Shown here in pieces: positions 1 through 33,400 of a stretch of DNA of 64,000 nt. Source of the DNA: Mesostigma viride. Lineage: Eukaryota; Streptophyta; Mesostigmatophyceae; Mesostigmatales; Mesostigmataceae. Made by a program: the position numbers and the translations under genes. Below the pieces are notes generated by a model. The model ran no database searches. It was not told the origin of the DNA and was given only the letters and a program-made list of their open reading frames with translations. The first letter of the stretch is position 1. Every line of letters starts with the position of its first letter. The stretch is from contig RPFO01000065.1 in the NCBI GenBank assembly GCA_009746045.1, forward strand, positions 2,105,484-2,169,483. Direction: 5' to 3'.

Positions 1-392
1 CCGTGTAAATTATTTTTCAGTACCCGGATAGATTAATTACTATTTTTAAAATTAATTTACAAGTAACTGCGTCACGTGAGCAAAAGTCCTCAGGGAAATG
101 AACATGGGATGGCCACTAGTGTTTTCACGTTTGTTGCTTTCTGGTCTGACGACAATGGGATGGGGTGGAAGGATGTAGCTATCTAGATAGTTCCTAGTTA
201 TAGAGGGTGGTGGGCACCACAGCCCGAATCGCTATGCATGCCAAACTTAGTGGTCACACGGATAGTGATTAGTTGTCCCACTTATAGGATAGCAGATGCT
301 GCATGATCGATAGCAATCATGTGAGCTGATTGCATGTGTCATTGACAGTTCTTACCTTGGTCAACTTGAATAAACAAGTGGTGATCAAATAA
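1..392. other. Left-edge flank, no gene; possible old LINE 3' end on minus strand
   Basis: No coding region was recognised here. Read on the minus strand, about 90-40 contains CACGTGACGCAGT followed by an AT-rich TTAATT-type tract. That resembles the 3' hairpin and tail of the element ending at 31647, so the edge may hold an old 3' LINE remnant. The last 9 bases (384-392, ATCAAATAA) are the left target-site duplication of the next element. Confidence 0.3.
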
Positions 393-2384
393 CATGCAGG
401 TATCTATATACATATGAGGGTAGCCACGAGCCACGAGGTAGCCATGGCTGACGGCGGCGCTCATAACTTTCACGTTTGAGCACCGAATTTAGTCGTGAAT
501 ATCACAATCGCTTCGTCTTTCTAAGACGCACATGCTGATATAATTTTCCGACGCTATTACGCAATATACGATGAGCAAACGCCCATCGACGCAACGCAGC
601 CTGACGGCTGCGCTCGGCAATGAAAATACGTCCGCAGCTTCGGCTGCAGCTTCGCCCACCGGCCCAGAAGGCAGCGGCGCCACTAGCCAAGCTCTAGTGG
701 TCGTCCAGCCCCCTGCTGCGCCCGCATCGCCAGCAGCGTCGCCCGAACCCAAGCGCAGTCGCCCTGACGGGCTGCTGGATGAGTACGACTTTGACGCCAG
801 CCAGCCCGGCTATTTTGACAAGCTTACACCCGATCGCATCCTGGGCAATGTGTTTTTCGGGACGCATGCCTCTCTTCTAGAACTGTGCAAGCAGCTTTTC
901 CACCAAGGTCGCCTTGTCAATGCCCGCCTCCAGAGGCGAGATTTCGGCAGAGACGTCCTCCACGCCCGCCGCCCCCACCTCCAGCAATTCGCCCTCTTTT
1001 CCCTCCTTGGACGCTCCATGGAGGAGCTTTGGCCCCCAAAGCCCCTCACCACCACCTTAACCGAATCCTCCATCCGCTCACTCCTCAAGGAGGCCCTCGA
1101 GCAGCACGTGGCCCCCATCGCTGCAGATGTGGCGGCCATGGGCAGCACGCTGGCTGCCGAGCTCCCCCTCCTCTCCACCATCCCCACCGCCACCGCCACC
1201 CTCCTCGCCTCCTCCACCGCCATCACCCCCACCTCCGACGCCATCACCGCCCAGCTCCGTGAAATCGACCAGCGTCTTAAGGACAACGCAATCGCCATCG
1301 AGGTCCTGCAGAACACCGCCGGCCTCACCGCCCAGGCGGTGAAGGACATTGCCGCCAAGCCAGCCCCTGCTGGCCTGGCCGGCGATGCTCCTCCCATCAC
1401 GACCTGGGCGGACATGCTTAAGCAGCACACCACCTCCACCACCTCCGCCGTCGCAGCACAGCTCCAGAGGCAGACGCTTGACCTCCGCGAGGAGGCCGAG
1501 CTCGCCAAGCGCAGCCTTAACGTCATTGTCAAGAATCTCAAGATGGAGGAAGGTGAGAATTCCGAGAAGCTTGCGCGTGCTTTTGAGAGAGAAATCCTTG
1601 ATCGCATGGGCCTTACTGGTGAGATCGAGCTGGCCGCCCACCGCCTTCCCCGCGCGCGGGGTAAGGCAGGGCCGCCCCCGCTCCTTCTCACCTTTAAGAC
1701 CCCGGCGGACAAGATTTCTTTTCTCAGACGCCGCAAGCGGCTCGAGAAGACTCTCTTCACCCTTGATGACGACCTGACCCTGGCGCAGCAACAACGGCGA
1801 CGGGAGCTATGGCCGGCCTACCTCCAGCTCCGGCAGACCAAGGCGGGGCAGCCGGTGTACTGGAAGGGGGCGGCCATCTACGTCGGCCACAAGCCCTGGC
1901 AGGCGACCCCCGCGGCCCCAGCGACTCCAGACGCCCCAGCTTAGGGGAATACAGCAGTAGTAGTGTAGAATAGATAGACCGTGGCCATGTACATGTACGC
2001 CTCCTAGAGGCCCTATTCCAGCTAAGCCACGCGCTTTATGTAATCATGTACATGTGTGCCTATGATGAGCCACACTCCAGACGATGCCTAGTTTTATTTA
2101 GTAATGCTGTGCCCATGCAGAGAGCTGCTCTCTGCTGAGATGCCACGCTCTAGTTTTTGTATAGCCATGATGATCTTCCCCCTCACAGGCATGCTCCCCC
2201 CTTACCCGGGCATAGCGTGATAGACCATGAGGGTGCGGGTGCCCTGGTGCACCTAGAGCAGGGGTAGCTTACATTCCCACCCTTGCATGAAGTAGCCTAG
2301 AATGTATTAAAAGCCATATGCCCCTTCTCAGGGCTATGTGCTACATCTACTCCCAACGGAGTGATGTTGATAATTAATTAATTA
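393..2384 (+). mobile_element. Full-length ORF1-only non-LTR (half-LINE) element, copy 1
   Basis: The element is 1,992 bp and is bounded by a 9-bp direct repeat, ATCAAATAA, at 384-392 and 2385-2393. In order it has a 5' UTR (393-570) with a small CGTCTT/AAGACG hairpin, one ORF1 (571-1944), a 440-bp 3' region, a stem-loop ACTCC-CAAC-GGAGT at 2349-2362, and a (TAAT)n tail. No endonuclease or reverse-transcriptase ORF is present, and there is no room for one. Both ends and the duplication are intact, so this looks like a complete insertion and not a truncated LINE. The copy at 29640-31647 has the same plan and nearly the same length, which supports a genuine non-autonomous family. Confidence 0.8.
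571..1944 (+). CDS. LINE ORF1 protein (L1 ORF1p-like, RNA-binding)
   Basis: 457 aa starting at ATG 571 and ending in TAG. The N-terminal quarter is low-complexity and Ala/Pro/Ser-rich. The middle (about residues 150-300) is Ala/Leu/Gln-rich with heptad-like spacing, suggesting a coiled coil. The C-terminal third carries an RRM-like block (LNVIVKNL near residue 315) followed by the typical ORF1p tail: a HRLP motif, KISFLRRRKRL, then LDDDLTLAQQQRRRELW and VYWKGAAIYV. Proteins of this family bind their own RNA as trimers and act as nucleic-acid chaperones during target-primed reverse transcription. No frameshift or internal stop is visible, so this copy may still code. It is followed directly by the element's 3' UTR, with no ORF2. 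Confidence 0.8.
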   Translation: MSKRPSTQRSLTAALGNENTSAASAAASPTGPEGSGATSQALVVVQPPAAPASPAASPEPKRSRPDGLLDEYDFDASQPGYFDKLTPDRILGNVFFGTHASLLELCKQLFHQGRLVNARLQRRDFGRDVLHARRPHLQQFALFSLLGRSMEELWPPKPLTTTLTESSIRSLLKEALEQHVAPIAADVAAMGSTLAAELPLLSTIPTATATLLASSTAITPTSDAITAQLREIDQRLKDNAIAIEVLQNTAGLTAQAVKDIAAKPAPAGLAGDAPPITTWADMLKQHTTSTTSAVAAQLQRQTLDLREEAELAKRSLNVIVKNLKMEEGENSEKLARAFEREILDRMGLTGEIELAAHRLPRARGKAGPPPLLLTFKTPADKISFLRRRKRLEKTLFTLDDDLTLAQQQRRRELWPAYLQLRQTKAGQPVYWKGAAIYVGHKPWQATPAAPATPDAPA

Positions 2385-2393
2385 ATCAAATAA

Positions 2394-2576
2394 GTGAAAA
2401 TTGATCTGTGATCACCATCTGACACTGCCGAGGCTGGCTGCCTGTTCAAAATGCTACCCCCCCAAAGTAAGGATCAACTTAAGGGCCTTTTGGTTAATGA
2501 GCTAGCAAGCCCATGATCACGTTCAGCTGGGCCCTTGAAAAACCATAACTTCACTCCTTGTCTCATTGATTCCACA
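2394..2576. other. Spacer between LINE copy 1 and the channel gene stop
   Basis: This is the presumed 3' UTR of the minus-strand channel gene. No other feature is seen. The ORF1-only element at 393-2384 sits just past this 3' end. Confidence 0.4.
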
Positions 2577-9929
<7,353 letters not shown>

Positions 9930-10042
9930 CTGGGTTTGCGGGGGGGTGAGGACAAGAGGGTTGCAACGAGAAGTTTTCTAATAAATGGTGTGTGTGTGTG
10001 TGTGCTTGTAAATTGTGTGTTTTTATGTGCGTGCTCCGGTAC

Positions 10043-10130
10043 CAAGGCCTCCAGTATTGCCTGCATGGCATGGTGATAACCCCAACCGGGCCATTGCGAG
10101 AATACACGCCCAAGAAATAGTCCTCCCACA
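10043..10130 (-). other. Candidate upstream exon of the bestrophin-like gene
   Basis: On the minus strand a reading frame ending HAMQAILEAL runs into a GTACCG donor at 10042. Its phase 0 matches the phase of the next solid exon (9929). No good acceptor or start codon was fixed, and the N-terminus of the family is too variable to confirm it. Confidence 0.3.
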
Positions 10131-11531
10131 TCTAGAGAAGCTTTTCGGAACTACGCTGCTGCTCTTTTTCTGCTTCCCGACCACAATTAACTAGGTTGTG
10201 CAAGAACGGCATAATGAGCAATCTTAGCTTGCCATGCACAATTATGCAGTTAGCTTTCGGCAACTGGCAATTTTGACTGTTTACCTAGCGTCTGCATGGC
10301 GCTTGCCAACATAACTGCCGTGCGAGCAAGTATAAAGGGCAATCCACGCTGACTCTTAGAAATCGCTGCTGCTGCATCGGGAGTTCCGGTAGATGACGGA
10401 GATACATGTCGTGACACAAATTCGCCGGGATTTCAAAGCTTGCACTCAAGTAACTAAAAGGATATCGGGAGTTTCCCTCACCTTTGATAAGTACCGCCGC
10501 CCTTGCAGCGGATGTTCCCTCCTCTCATTGCATTTCCCACAGGTACAAGGATCCCCGCCGGGGCCGACGGTTGTCAATGGAATTTGGTCCTCCATCGCTA
10601 AGAGCAACGCTTCGCTGCGCTTTTGACCGTAAGGCTCATATATCAAGCATGCAATTTACTCATTAGGCAACGTCATCCTCAAGAAAAACCCTCCCTGCGA
10701 TTATTAATTTGCCTTAATTAGTGAACTATAAAGGCCTCCGTCGATGCTGGAAAAGGGCTGCATACCTCGAGCTCAATGCACGACGCGCGTGGAGGAGTGG
10801 AAGAAATTTGCAATCAGCCTAGTTTTGGTAAACCGCATTGTCAGTTAATTTTGTGGGCAAGCATTGCCTTTATCCCCATGCCCCAAGTACATACTGATAC
10901 TTACGGTCGGCGATTTACGTTTATTTACGCGCTGTGCTTCGTTTCGCTGATCAGCGTTGAAAACGCGCATGATCGATTATTTCATCGCATGCCTGCCCGG
11001 GCAGCCCTCACGTGCCGTTGTGCCATTTGCATCGCCTGGCAATCTCTGGCAATGCGCTCCTCGTGTTCAGTTCAGCTCAGTTCAGTTGTTTCCCACGCTC
11101 CTCGTGTACTTACTACCTCTCGCTATCAATTTTAGTTTATAGCAGCACCTCGGCAACTGTTCCAAGTGCGCACCAAAAGCATCTTGCGGCGCAGGCTCTC
11201 CCGCAAAATCCGCCTCGTTACGGCCTGCTTGTCCAGCCCTTGCGAAGAGCAGCATAAGCACCAAAATACATATTGGTCCCAGATATTTTCAAGGAATGAG
11301 CAATGCAGTTTTCCCCTACAAAAGCTTTAAGGGCTTTCCCATAATTTTGGCAGAGACGACTGGAAGACGACGTAAATTCCCTGCGCACTGTGCAAGCCGT
11401 GTTCTGCACCAGTGTTCCTGCTGGTGAATAGCAACAAGAGCCCTTGTAGCACGTTACCCGAATAAGCTCCTAGCACATAGCTTAAAAAAGACGTCGTCGG
11501 CAGATAGATATTGTTCAGGGCGACCGGTCCA
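10131..11531. promoter_or_regulatory. Intergenic region between the divergent channel and SART3-like genes
   Basis: About 1.4 kb without a convincing coding exon. It separates two genes read away from each other, so it should hold both promoters. TATAAA-like strings occur near 10331 and 10727, but neither can be tied to a start site. The missing first exon(s) of the channel gene may also lie here. Confidence 0.35.
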
Positions 11532-27539
<16,008 letters not shown>

Positions 27540-28905
27540 TGGGTGTATCCTCCATTCATGAAGTGAGACAACTATGCCTGGGCGCATGGCGATCCAACAC
27601 CGTGGAAGGGCTAGGGTAGTTGTCTGAGAGGAAAGACACAAAGGCCGCGTGGCTATCTCTAGGAAGACCTGCATCGAGGTAGACAGAGGGTAACAAGAAA
27701 GGTTGATAGTGTCCCGAAGTTTTCAGCATACCTACAGCAAACATGGGGCTTCCTCCGGGTAAAACCTTGTTCCCTTTGGATCTTGCAGAACTATGAAGCA
27801 ACATTTGCCTTTGCAAGGAATTAGGCTAGAGCTTTGGCCAGGCGGACCTGCTACGCTTTCCCCAGTGATTCGATTAAGGTTTTTGCGCTAAGCGCCATGT
27901 GGCATATTGAACTTCGGAAACTAGCTTTGGCTCGGCCAATGTGTGGATTTTAGCCAATCAAAATTGGGCCGGGCACGGCCACGTGTGGCGACTGGCGGGC
28001 GGGCGAGTCAACTGGCTTCCCTGGTCACGCAATGCTCCCTTCTAGACCTCTCACCTGCCACTTGCGGGCTGCCTAAGGCCTTCCGAGTCACAGCTGTCTC
28101 GTGTCCCTCCCGAGTGCAGAATCTTGAAGTATACTATGGCGTGGCGCGGCGCTTACTGGCCAGTGGCCACTGGCCAGTCAGCTAGTGAGCGTCTGGCGAC
28201 CAACGCACACGAGTGGACAGCCGCGGGGCCTGGGGGCACTGGACCATTGTTGACTGGCGGAAGCTACTTGTAGTACTGTACTACTAGGGAGACTTGCGGC
28301 GGAGAGCCGGCTGGAACTTGTGTTGACACGGCAAGTGTGGCGTCACTAGGTAGTAGCTTTGGATTCAACACGGCCATTATGTGGCGACCAGCGACTGCCA
28401 AGTAGCACAGCACCGCCACTTTGTGGCGTCTTGGGAACTGTCATTTGGGGGTGATATCGCCACAAATTGCTAAAACTGGAGCTACACCGCCACATTTGGC
28501 GAGCAAACGCCACTTATCGAAACACTGGCTTTCACCCTGATCCAATGGCATTTTGAGACGAATAAGTAATACCGCGTCCACTTGGTCTAAAACTATGTCC
28601 ACAGCAGTGCCGGAAATTGCTAAGTTCTGTGGACACATCCACATTGAATAGATGTCCAGACACCATATGAAGGCATTGGCGGTAGCCCGGTCTATCGTAG
28701 AACAAAAGCACATTTTGGCAAATTAATTATTTTTTGCGTCGGGAGGATTGGTTTTTGACCCCTGCCGTCCAAATATTGACAATTGCAGGCATGCAAAGGT
28801 AAGATTCTGAGTGCTCTTATCGAGATCTGTCGATTGCGCTACTTAGACTTGAGAATGGACCCCCTAACCTCGAACTTCTCCCTTAGACTTGAGAATGGAC
28901 CCCCT
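27540..28905. other. Intergenic region with a short repeated element
   Basis: No gene was recognised. At 27563-27622 a roughly 60-bp unit begins AGTGAGACAACT and ends AGTTGTCT; a related copy is at 57525-57592. At 28844-28921 a 39-bp stretch beginning TTAGACTTGAGAATGGACC is duplicated in tandem. At 28667-28705 a segment is an inverted relative of 31770-31808 (CCAATGCCTTCATATG). Confidence 0.5.
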
Positions 28906-28987
28906 AACCTCGATCTTGCTCGCACCAGCCAGGTCGACACCGCCCTTGGTCTGGCCGGTCCCCAGCGGCTCGGCCAACCAGGGCAGC

Positions 28988-29117
28988 TTAACGGTTGGGG
29001 GATGATGCAGACGATATTTGTTTAAACTTTTGTGTAATTATTTTTCTAATGAGATTAGCATAGTACTCCGTGTCATGCGGCTTTGCGCATGACACGCAAG
29101 TACTTACTTACTTACTT
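28988..29117 (+). mobile_element. SINE-like retroposon nested in the LINE remnant
   Basis: 130 bp bounded by an exact 8-bp duplication, AGGGCAGC, at 28980-28987 and 29118-29125. Comparison with the intact ORF2 copy shows no such sequence at this point, so it is an insertion. It ends in a 10-bp perfect hairpin (GTGTCATGCG / CGCATGACAC) followed by (CTTA)n. This is the same stem-loop-plus-microsatellite plan as the LINE 3' ends, with different sequence. No coding potential and no relative elsewhere in the window were seen. Confidence 0.75.
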
Positions 29118-29125
29118 AGGGCAGC

Positions 29126-29376
29126 ATATTTTGACCCGGCCTGGCCCCAAGAACACTCCAAAAAGGGTAGGGAAACATGCCATGACCTATACCCAGATGT
29201 TGCTGGCCGACCTAGTGGTCCCAGCCCAGTTTGAACACCGCATCCACTCTCTCTCCCTAGTTCTTTGGACTGCCATGCAGGACAAGAAGCGGTGGCAGAA
29301 GATTGTCAAGGCTCACACGCCAGCCCCTGTGGGCAAGCCGCCTCCCCCCAAGAGGAGGAGCCGTTTTGATGAGTAG
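29126..29376 (+). pseudogene. C-terminal fragment of LINE ORF2
   Basis: Encodes the last 80 or so residues of ORF2 and ends KPPPPKRRSRFDE, identical to the end of the intact ORF2 at 51737. It has several substitutions and no start, and is separated from a short upstream piece (28922-28987) by the nested insert. Not functional. Confidence 0.85.
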
Positions 29377-29639
29377 CGTAGATAGGCTTTTCTAGACTAG
29401 ATAGCTTAGAGTTAGGGTAGTTCGGTTACGCGGCTTCCTCCACTCCACCCATCCATCCTGGAATATTGGCTACATGATCTCCCAACGGAGGCATATTGTA
29501 ATTTAATTTAATTTTAATTTAATTTTAATTTAATTTTAATTTTAACCTCGAACTTGCTCTGTCTTGACTTGTGCCCATTTCACGCTAAGGGGCCAGCCCA
29601 CAGCCATTTTCACCTGTCTTCAGGTAGGCCATGCAAGTA

Positions 29640-31647
29640 GCCACGAGCCACGAGCGGACATGGCTGACGGCGGAGCTCAGAACTTTTGCGTCTGAGCCCC
29701 AAATTCAGTCAGGCTACTTGCATCAGATGCGTCTTTTCAAGACGCATCTGCTAGTATAATCGGTTACGGCTGTAACGCAGTATTTTGCAAATGCCACCAA
29801 AACGCAGCCTTGACAAACATTTTGAGCTGTCGTCGGCATTCCCGTCGACAGCAGCACGTGCGACATCAACTCCTGCGGACGCCAACCTTTTTGCGCTGAT
29901 CGAAGCTCTCCCCCCCGGTCTGCCTCCCTCGACGCAGTGCTCTACGCCAAATTCGTCGCCCATTCCCAAGAAAACCCGAACTTCCCATACCAAATGGGAC
30001 GTCCGCCGCTTCGGCGCCGGCCAGCGGGATTTTTGCATCTTGGAAATCTTTACGCTCACGAAGGAACAATGTGACGATGTTATCAAGTTCCTGGCCCGCC
30101 ATGACGAACTTTTCCTGCCTACCCCTGGCGACAAGGTCACCAAGCCCGCCTGGGAATGGCTGCTTCAAGAACCGGAGGCGTACTTGAAGGCAGTCATCAT
30201 GTGCAGCTACCTGCGCTGCGACGCCCACGACATCACCCAGATTGGCTACGCTGGCCTCAGGAGCCTCCTGCATGAGCGCAGACGGGCAGCCACAGCAGCT
30301 GCAGCATCCCCGCAGAGCAGCACCTCCCCCAGCACGGACTCCATCCGAGCTGCAGTGGCGGAGCAGCTGGCGCCGATGGCTGAGCAGCTCGCCGCCCTGA
30401 ACGCGCCTGACGGCCCACTCAACACTCTCTCGGCCAAGGTCAACAACATTGAAGCCAGAGTCGCCCTTAAGCTCCAGCCTCAGTTTACTGCTACGCAAGA
30501 GCACATTGCCACCAAAGTTTCCGAGGCCACAGCCACTGTGACCACCCGCCTTAACCAGGTGGAAGGCCGAGTCGGCCAAGGCACCGTGAAACTTGAGGCA
30601 GTTGCCGCCAAGGTAGACGCCCTGGCCACGCAGGTCCCCGAGATCGCCGAGCGAACGGCCACCATCGCCGCCCAACCTGCTGGTAGGGCTAGTGATGACC
30701 CCTCGACTCGCGCCTCCTGGGCGGACCTGCTCAAGAGCCAGGCATCCTCTACCACGACCGCCATCACCACCAAGCTCCAGGAGCTGGAAGACACGCGCCG
30801 CGAGGCCGCTGACCGCGACCGTCGCCGCTGCCGGGTCATCCTCAGGCGCTTCGACATGCTGCCGGAGGAGACCCCAGACTCTCTTCTCGACGAGCTGAAG
30901 AAACAGCTCTTGGCGCGCATGCAGCTGCCAGGTGCGATACTGCAGGGCGCCTACCGCCTGCCCCATCCACGGGCCAAGGCTGGGCCCCCTCCAGTGGTCC
31001 TCACCTTCAGCGACATCACAGCCCGAGTTCGGTTCCTCTCTCGCCGCAAGAAGCTGGTGGACACCTCCTGGTCGCTTGACGACGACCTGACGCCAGCCCA
31101 GCAGCAGCAACGCCGCGATCAGTGGCCCGACTACATCCGCCACAAGACCAACCCCGAGAAGCCCCAAGTGTACTGGCGGGGCGGGGACCTCTACGTCAAC
31201 AAGAAACTGTGGAAGCCCCCCCGGGCTTCCCCGGGATAGAGCACTCCAGCTAGTTGTCTAGATGGGGGCAATCGATGATGGGATAGCTTAGGCATTACAG
31301 CACTTGAAACGATATTAGCGCACAGCGTTATAGTACCTTCAATTAGCTCTGGCACCTTGTGGCCATCAGCTTGCGCCTTAATTAGCCGACGTCTTGAGCC
31401 CACCTCACATTTGTAGCATAAGCTATGCGTCAGCCTACCTATGGTATTGCACTGGTTGTATTGCACCCACAGTGTTGCGCCCCGGCACCATGCCGTGGAG
31501 AGAGCGCTCTGTGGCCTGCCCACCTGCGGCAGTGAGAGAAGCTAGGGCGCCCTCCCTCCTTCTCACTGTGTATATAGGGTTGAAGGTTCCTTTACTCTGT
31601 ATTGGCACCCACGTGACGCAGTCACGTGCTTATTAATTAATTAATTA
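29640..31647 (+). mobile_element. Full-length ORF1-only non-LTR (half-LINE) element, copy 2
   Basis: 2,008 bp bounded by a 9-bp duplication, ATGCAAGTA, at 29631-29639 and 31648-31656. The 5' UTR shares GCCACGAGCCACGAG and CATGGCTGACGGCG with copy 1 and has a perfect 10-bp hairpin (GATGCGTCTT / AAGACGCATC). ORF1 runs 29791-31239. The 3' UTR differs from copy 1 and ends in an 8-bp perfect hairpin CACGTGAC-GCA-GTCACGTG followed by (TTAA)n. No ORF2 is present. Confidence 0.82.
29791..31239 (+). CDS. LINE ORF1 protein, second subfamily
   Basis: ATG at 29791 and TAG at 31237; 482 aa. I chose this ATG over an in-frame TTG two codons earlier. The C-terminal half aligns in order with the ORF1 at 571: CRVILRRF (RRM-like strand), YRLPHPRAKAGPPPVVLTF, RVRFLSRRKKL, then DDDLTPAQQQQRRDQWPDY and VYWRGGDLYV. 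The central part (about residues 190-310) is a long Ala/Leu/Glu-rich, probably coiled-coil segment with RLNQVEGRV. The N-terminal domain (about residues 60-170) has no counterpart in the ORF1 at 571 that I can see. Intact, no frameshift. Confidence 0.8.
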   Translation: MPPKRSLDKHFELSSAFPSTAARATSTPADANLFALIEALPPGLPPSTQCSTPNSSPIPKKTRTSHTKWDVRRFGAGQRDFCILEIFTLTKEQCDDVIKFLARHDELFLPTPGDKVTKPAWEWLLQEPEAYLKAVIMCSYLRCDAHDITQIGYAGLRSLLHERRRAATAAAASPQSSTSPSTDSIRAAVAEQLAPMAEQLAALNAPDGPLNTLSAKVNNIEARVALKLQPQFTATQEHIATKVSEATATVTTRLNQVEGRVGQGTVKLEAVAAKVDALATQVPEIAERTATIAAQPAGRASDDPSTRASWADLLKSQASSTTTAITTKLQELEDTRREAADRDRRRCRVILRRFDMLPEETPDSLLDELKKQLLARMQLPGAILQGAYRLPHPRAKAGPPPVVLTFSDITARVRFLSRRKKLVDTSWSLDDDLTPAQQQQRRDQWPDYIRHKTNPEKPQVYWRGGDLYVNKKLWKPPRASPG

Positions 31648-31794
31648 ATGCAAGTATCGCTCAACTGAAAACGGACTTTCCGGTATCTAAGGTGTGATCC
31701 AGAATCCTCTCGAGGAGATCTGTCGATTGCGCTACTCAAAATAACAATCAGATGTGATCTATGAGACCCAGTCTACGATGGTAGACCGGTTTCC

Positions 31795-33400
31795 CACCAA
31801 TGCCTTCATATGTAAACTTTATAGTAGTATATATTCATTGAGAATGATAAATTACGGAGGTGAGATGTCCATGCAACATAAGGAAAACCCCGAAAAGAAG
31901 AAGAACCCTGAAGATATGAATAGAAATCTGACACGGACATCCAAAGAGCACCCCAGCTGCACAAGGTACATGCAACTAACTACATCACAAAACTACGACA
32001 CGCAGCAACATCGCTGCCGGCCCACCATATGCAGGCCTGGGAGGGATCTAGACCGCATGGGTCGCGACAATTAGTCGGCCCGGGTGCGGCAGAATAACAC
32101 ATCAGCCACGGTGCGAGCGAGGGCAAGTGACAGGCGCTGCCGCTAATACGAGGACCACGTGCGGGCAGACCACGGGGCAGTCTGAAGCCCTCGAGGTCGA
32201 GGCGGTCTTCACGGCGCGCTGGCAGCACTCGTGGAAAAACTCCGCCGTCTTTGGGCCCATGGCCCCGAACTCCTCAACCTTGGACAAATTAAGGGGATGA
32301 CCCGGTGGGGCCCCACATAGCCGTAGGAGGCAAACTTTATATATATTCATTGAGAATGACAAATTAGGGCCGAGGTGAGAATGGCATGCAACAGAAGGAA
32401 TTTAAACTCCGAAAACTGGAAGACCCCTCAACAATAATAAGAGTCCGACACGGGCATGCAAGGATGAAACCTGGCAGCAAAAGGTGCAATTATAACAACA
32501 ACACCAAACTACGACACGCAGCAATGTTCACCTCTGCGGCCGGCCCACCCGGCCGGGGAAGTGACGTACCTACACCGCCTGGGTCGCAACAAAGTCCGGG
32601 CCCGGACGCGGCGGAATATAAGACATCAGCCACCGTGCGAGTGAGGGTAAGGGACAGACGAGCTGCCGCCAATATACAGGGACCATGCCCGGGCAGACCA
32701 TGCATGGGGCAGTCTGACCCTCGAGCGAGGTCGAGGCGGTCTTCCCGCCGCTGGCAGCACAGTCGTGAAAAAACTCCGCCGTCTTGGGGCCCATGGCCCG
32801 AACTCCTCAAGGACAAAGGGGATGACCGGCGGGGCCCCACATTGCCGTAGGAGGCAAAATTGTCTTTATATATTAAAGTCGTTCCCCACTCCACCATCAA
32901 GTGTGAGGACGCGGATGGGGCCGCCCTCTACTCACCCAACCACCGCCCCGACATTACCGTGCTTGAAGTCCTACGACGGGCAGGGTTGCCACCTGCTCAT
33001 CGATGTCTCCGTGGCGATCGGCCGCTCATCCGGTCGCCACCTCCTCCGGGCGGCTGTGGATGCCGGCGCTGAGCACTGGCAGCCGCTAGCTGTGGCTGAG
33101 CACGACAAGTTTGCCTCCTACAGCAATGTGGGGCTCCACCGGGTCATCCCCTTTGTCCTTTCAAGAGGAGTTCGTGGCCATGCAGCTAGGCCCCAAGACA
33201 GCGGAGTTTTCCCACTAATTCACTGCCAGCGCCGTGAATTTAGACCGCCTCGACCTCATGGGTCAGACCGCGCGGCCGGTCGTCTAGCTGCCCGCACGTG
33301 GTCCTCGTATTGGCGGCAGCGCCTGTCACTCGCCCTCACTCGCACCGTGGCTGATGTGTTATTCCGCCGCACCCGGCACAACACCTTGAAATGGCCTTTT
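31795..33400. mobile_element. Cluster of three degraded retroelement 3' fragments
   Basis: Two head-to-tail copies of a roughly 540-bp unit on the minus strand (about 31800-32340 and 32340-32870), and a third in opposite orientation (about 32880-33400). The minus copies read MGPKTAEFFHECCQRAVKTA-like. The plus copy reads RPDITVL, HLLIDVSVAIGR, SYSNVGLHRVIPFVLS and PQDSGVF. That layout (LLIDVSV, then a K..Y..VG patch and IPFV) resembles the extreme C-terminal region of some non-LTR polyproteins. All copies are frameshifted and none has a reverse-transcriptase core. A further piece of the same 3' region lies at 36835-36990. Family assignment is tentative. Confidence 0.5.

Larger units (their letters stand above)
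28922..29543 (+). mobile_element. 5'-truncated LINE ORF2 remnant with a nested insert
   Basis: Carries the last part of ORF2 plus the 3' UTR and a (TTTAA)n tail. It is flanked by a 16-bp duplication with one mismatch, AACCTCG(A/A)(T/A)CTTGCTC, at 28906-28921 and 29544-29559. The sequence closely matches the 3' end of the element at 51592-54916, including CTCCCAACGGAG near 29471. A 130-bp insert splits it at 28988. Confidence 0.85.
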
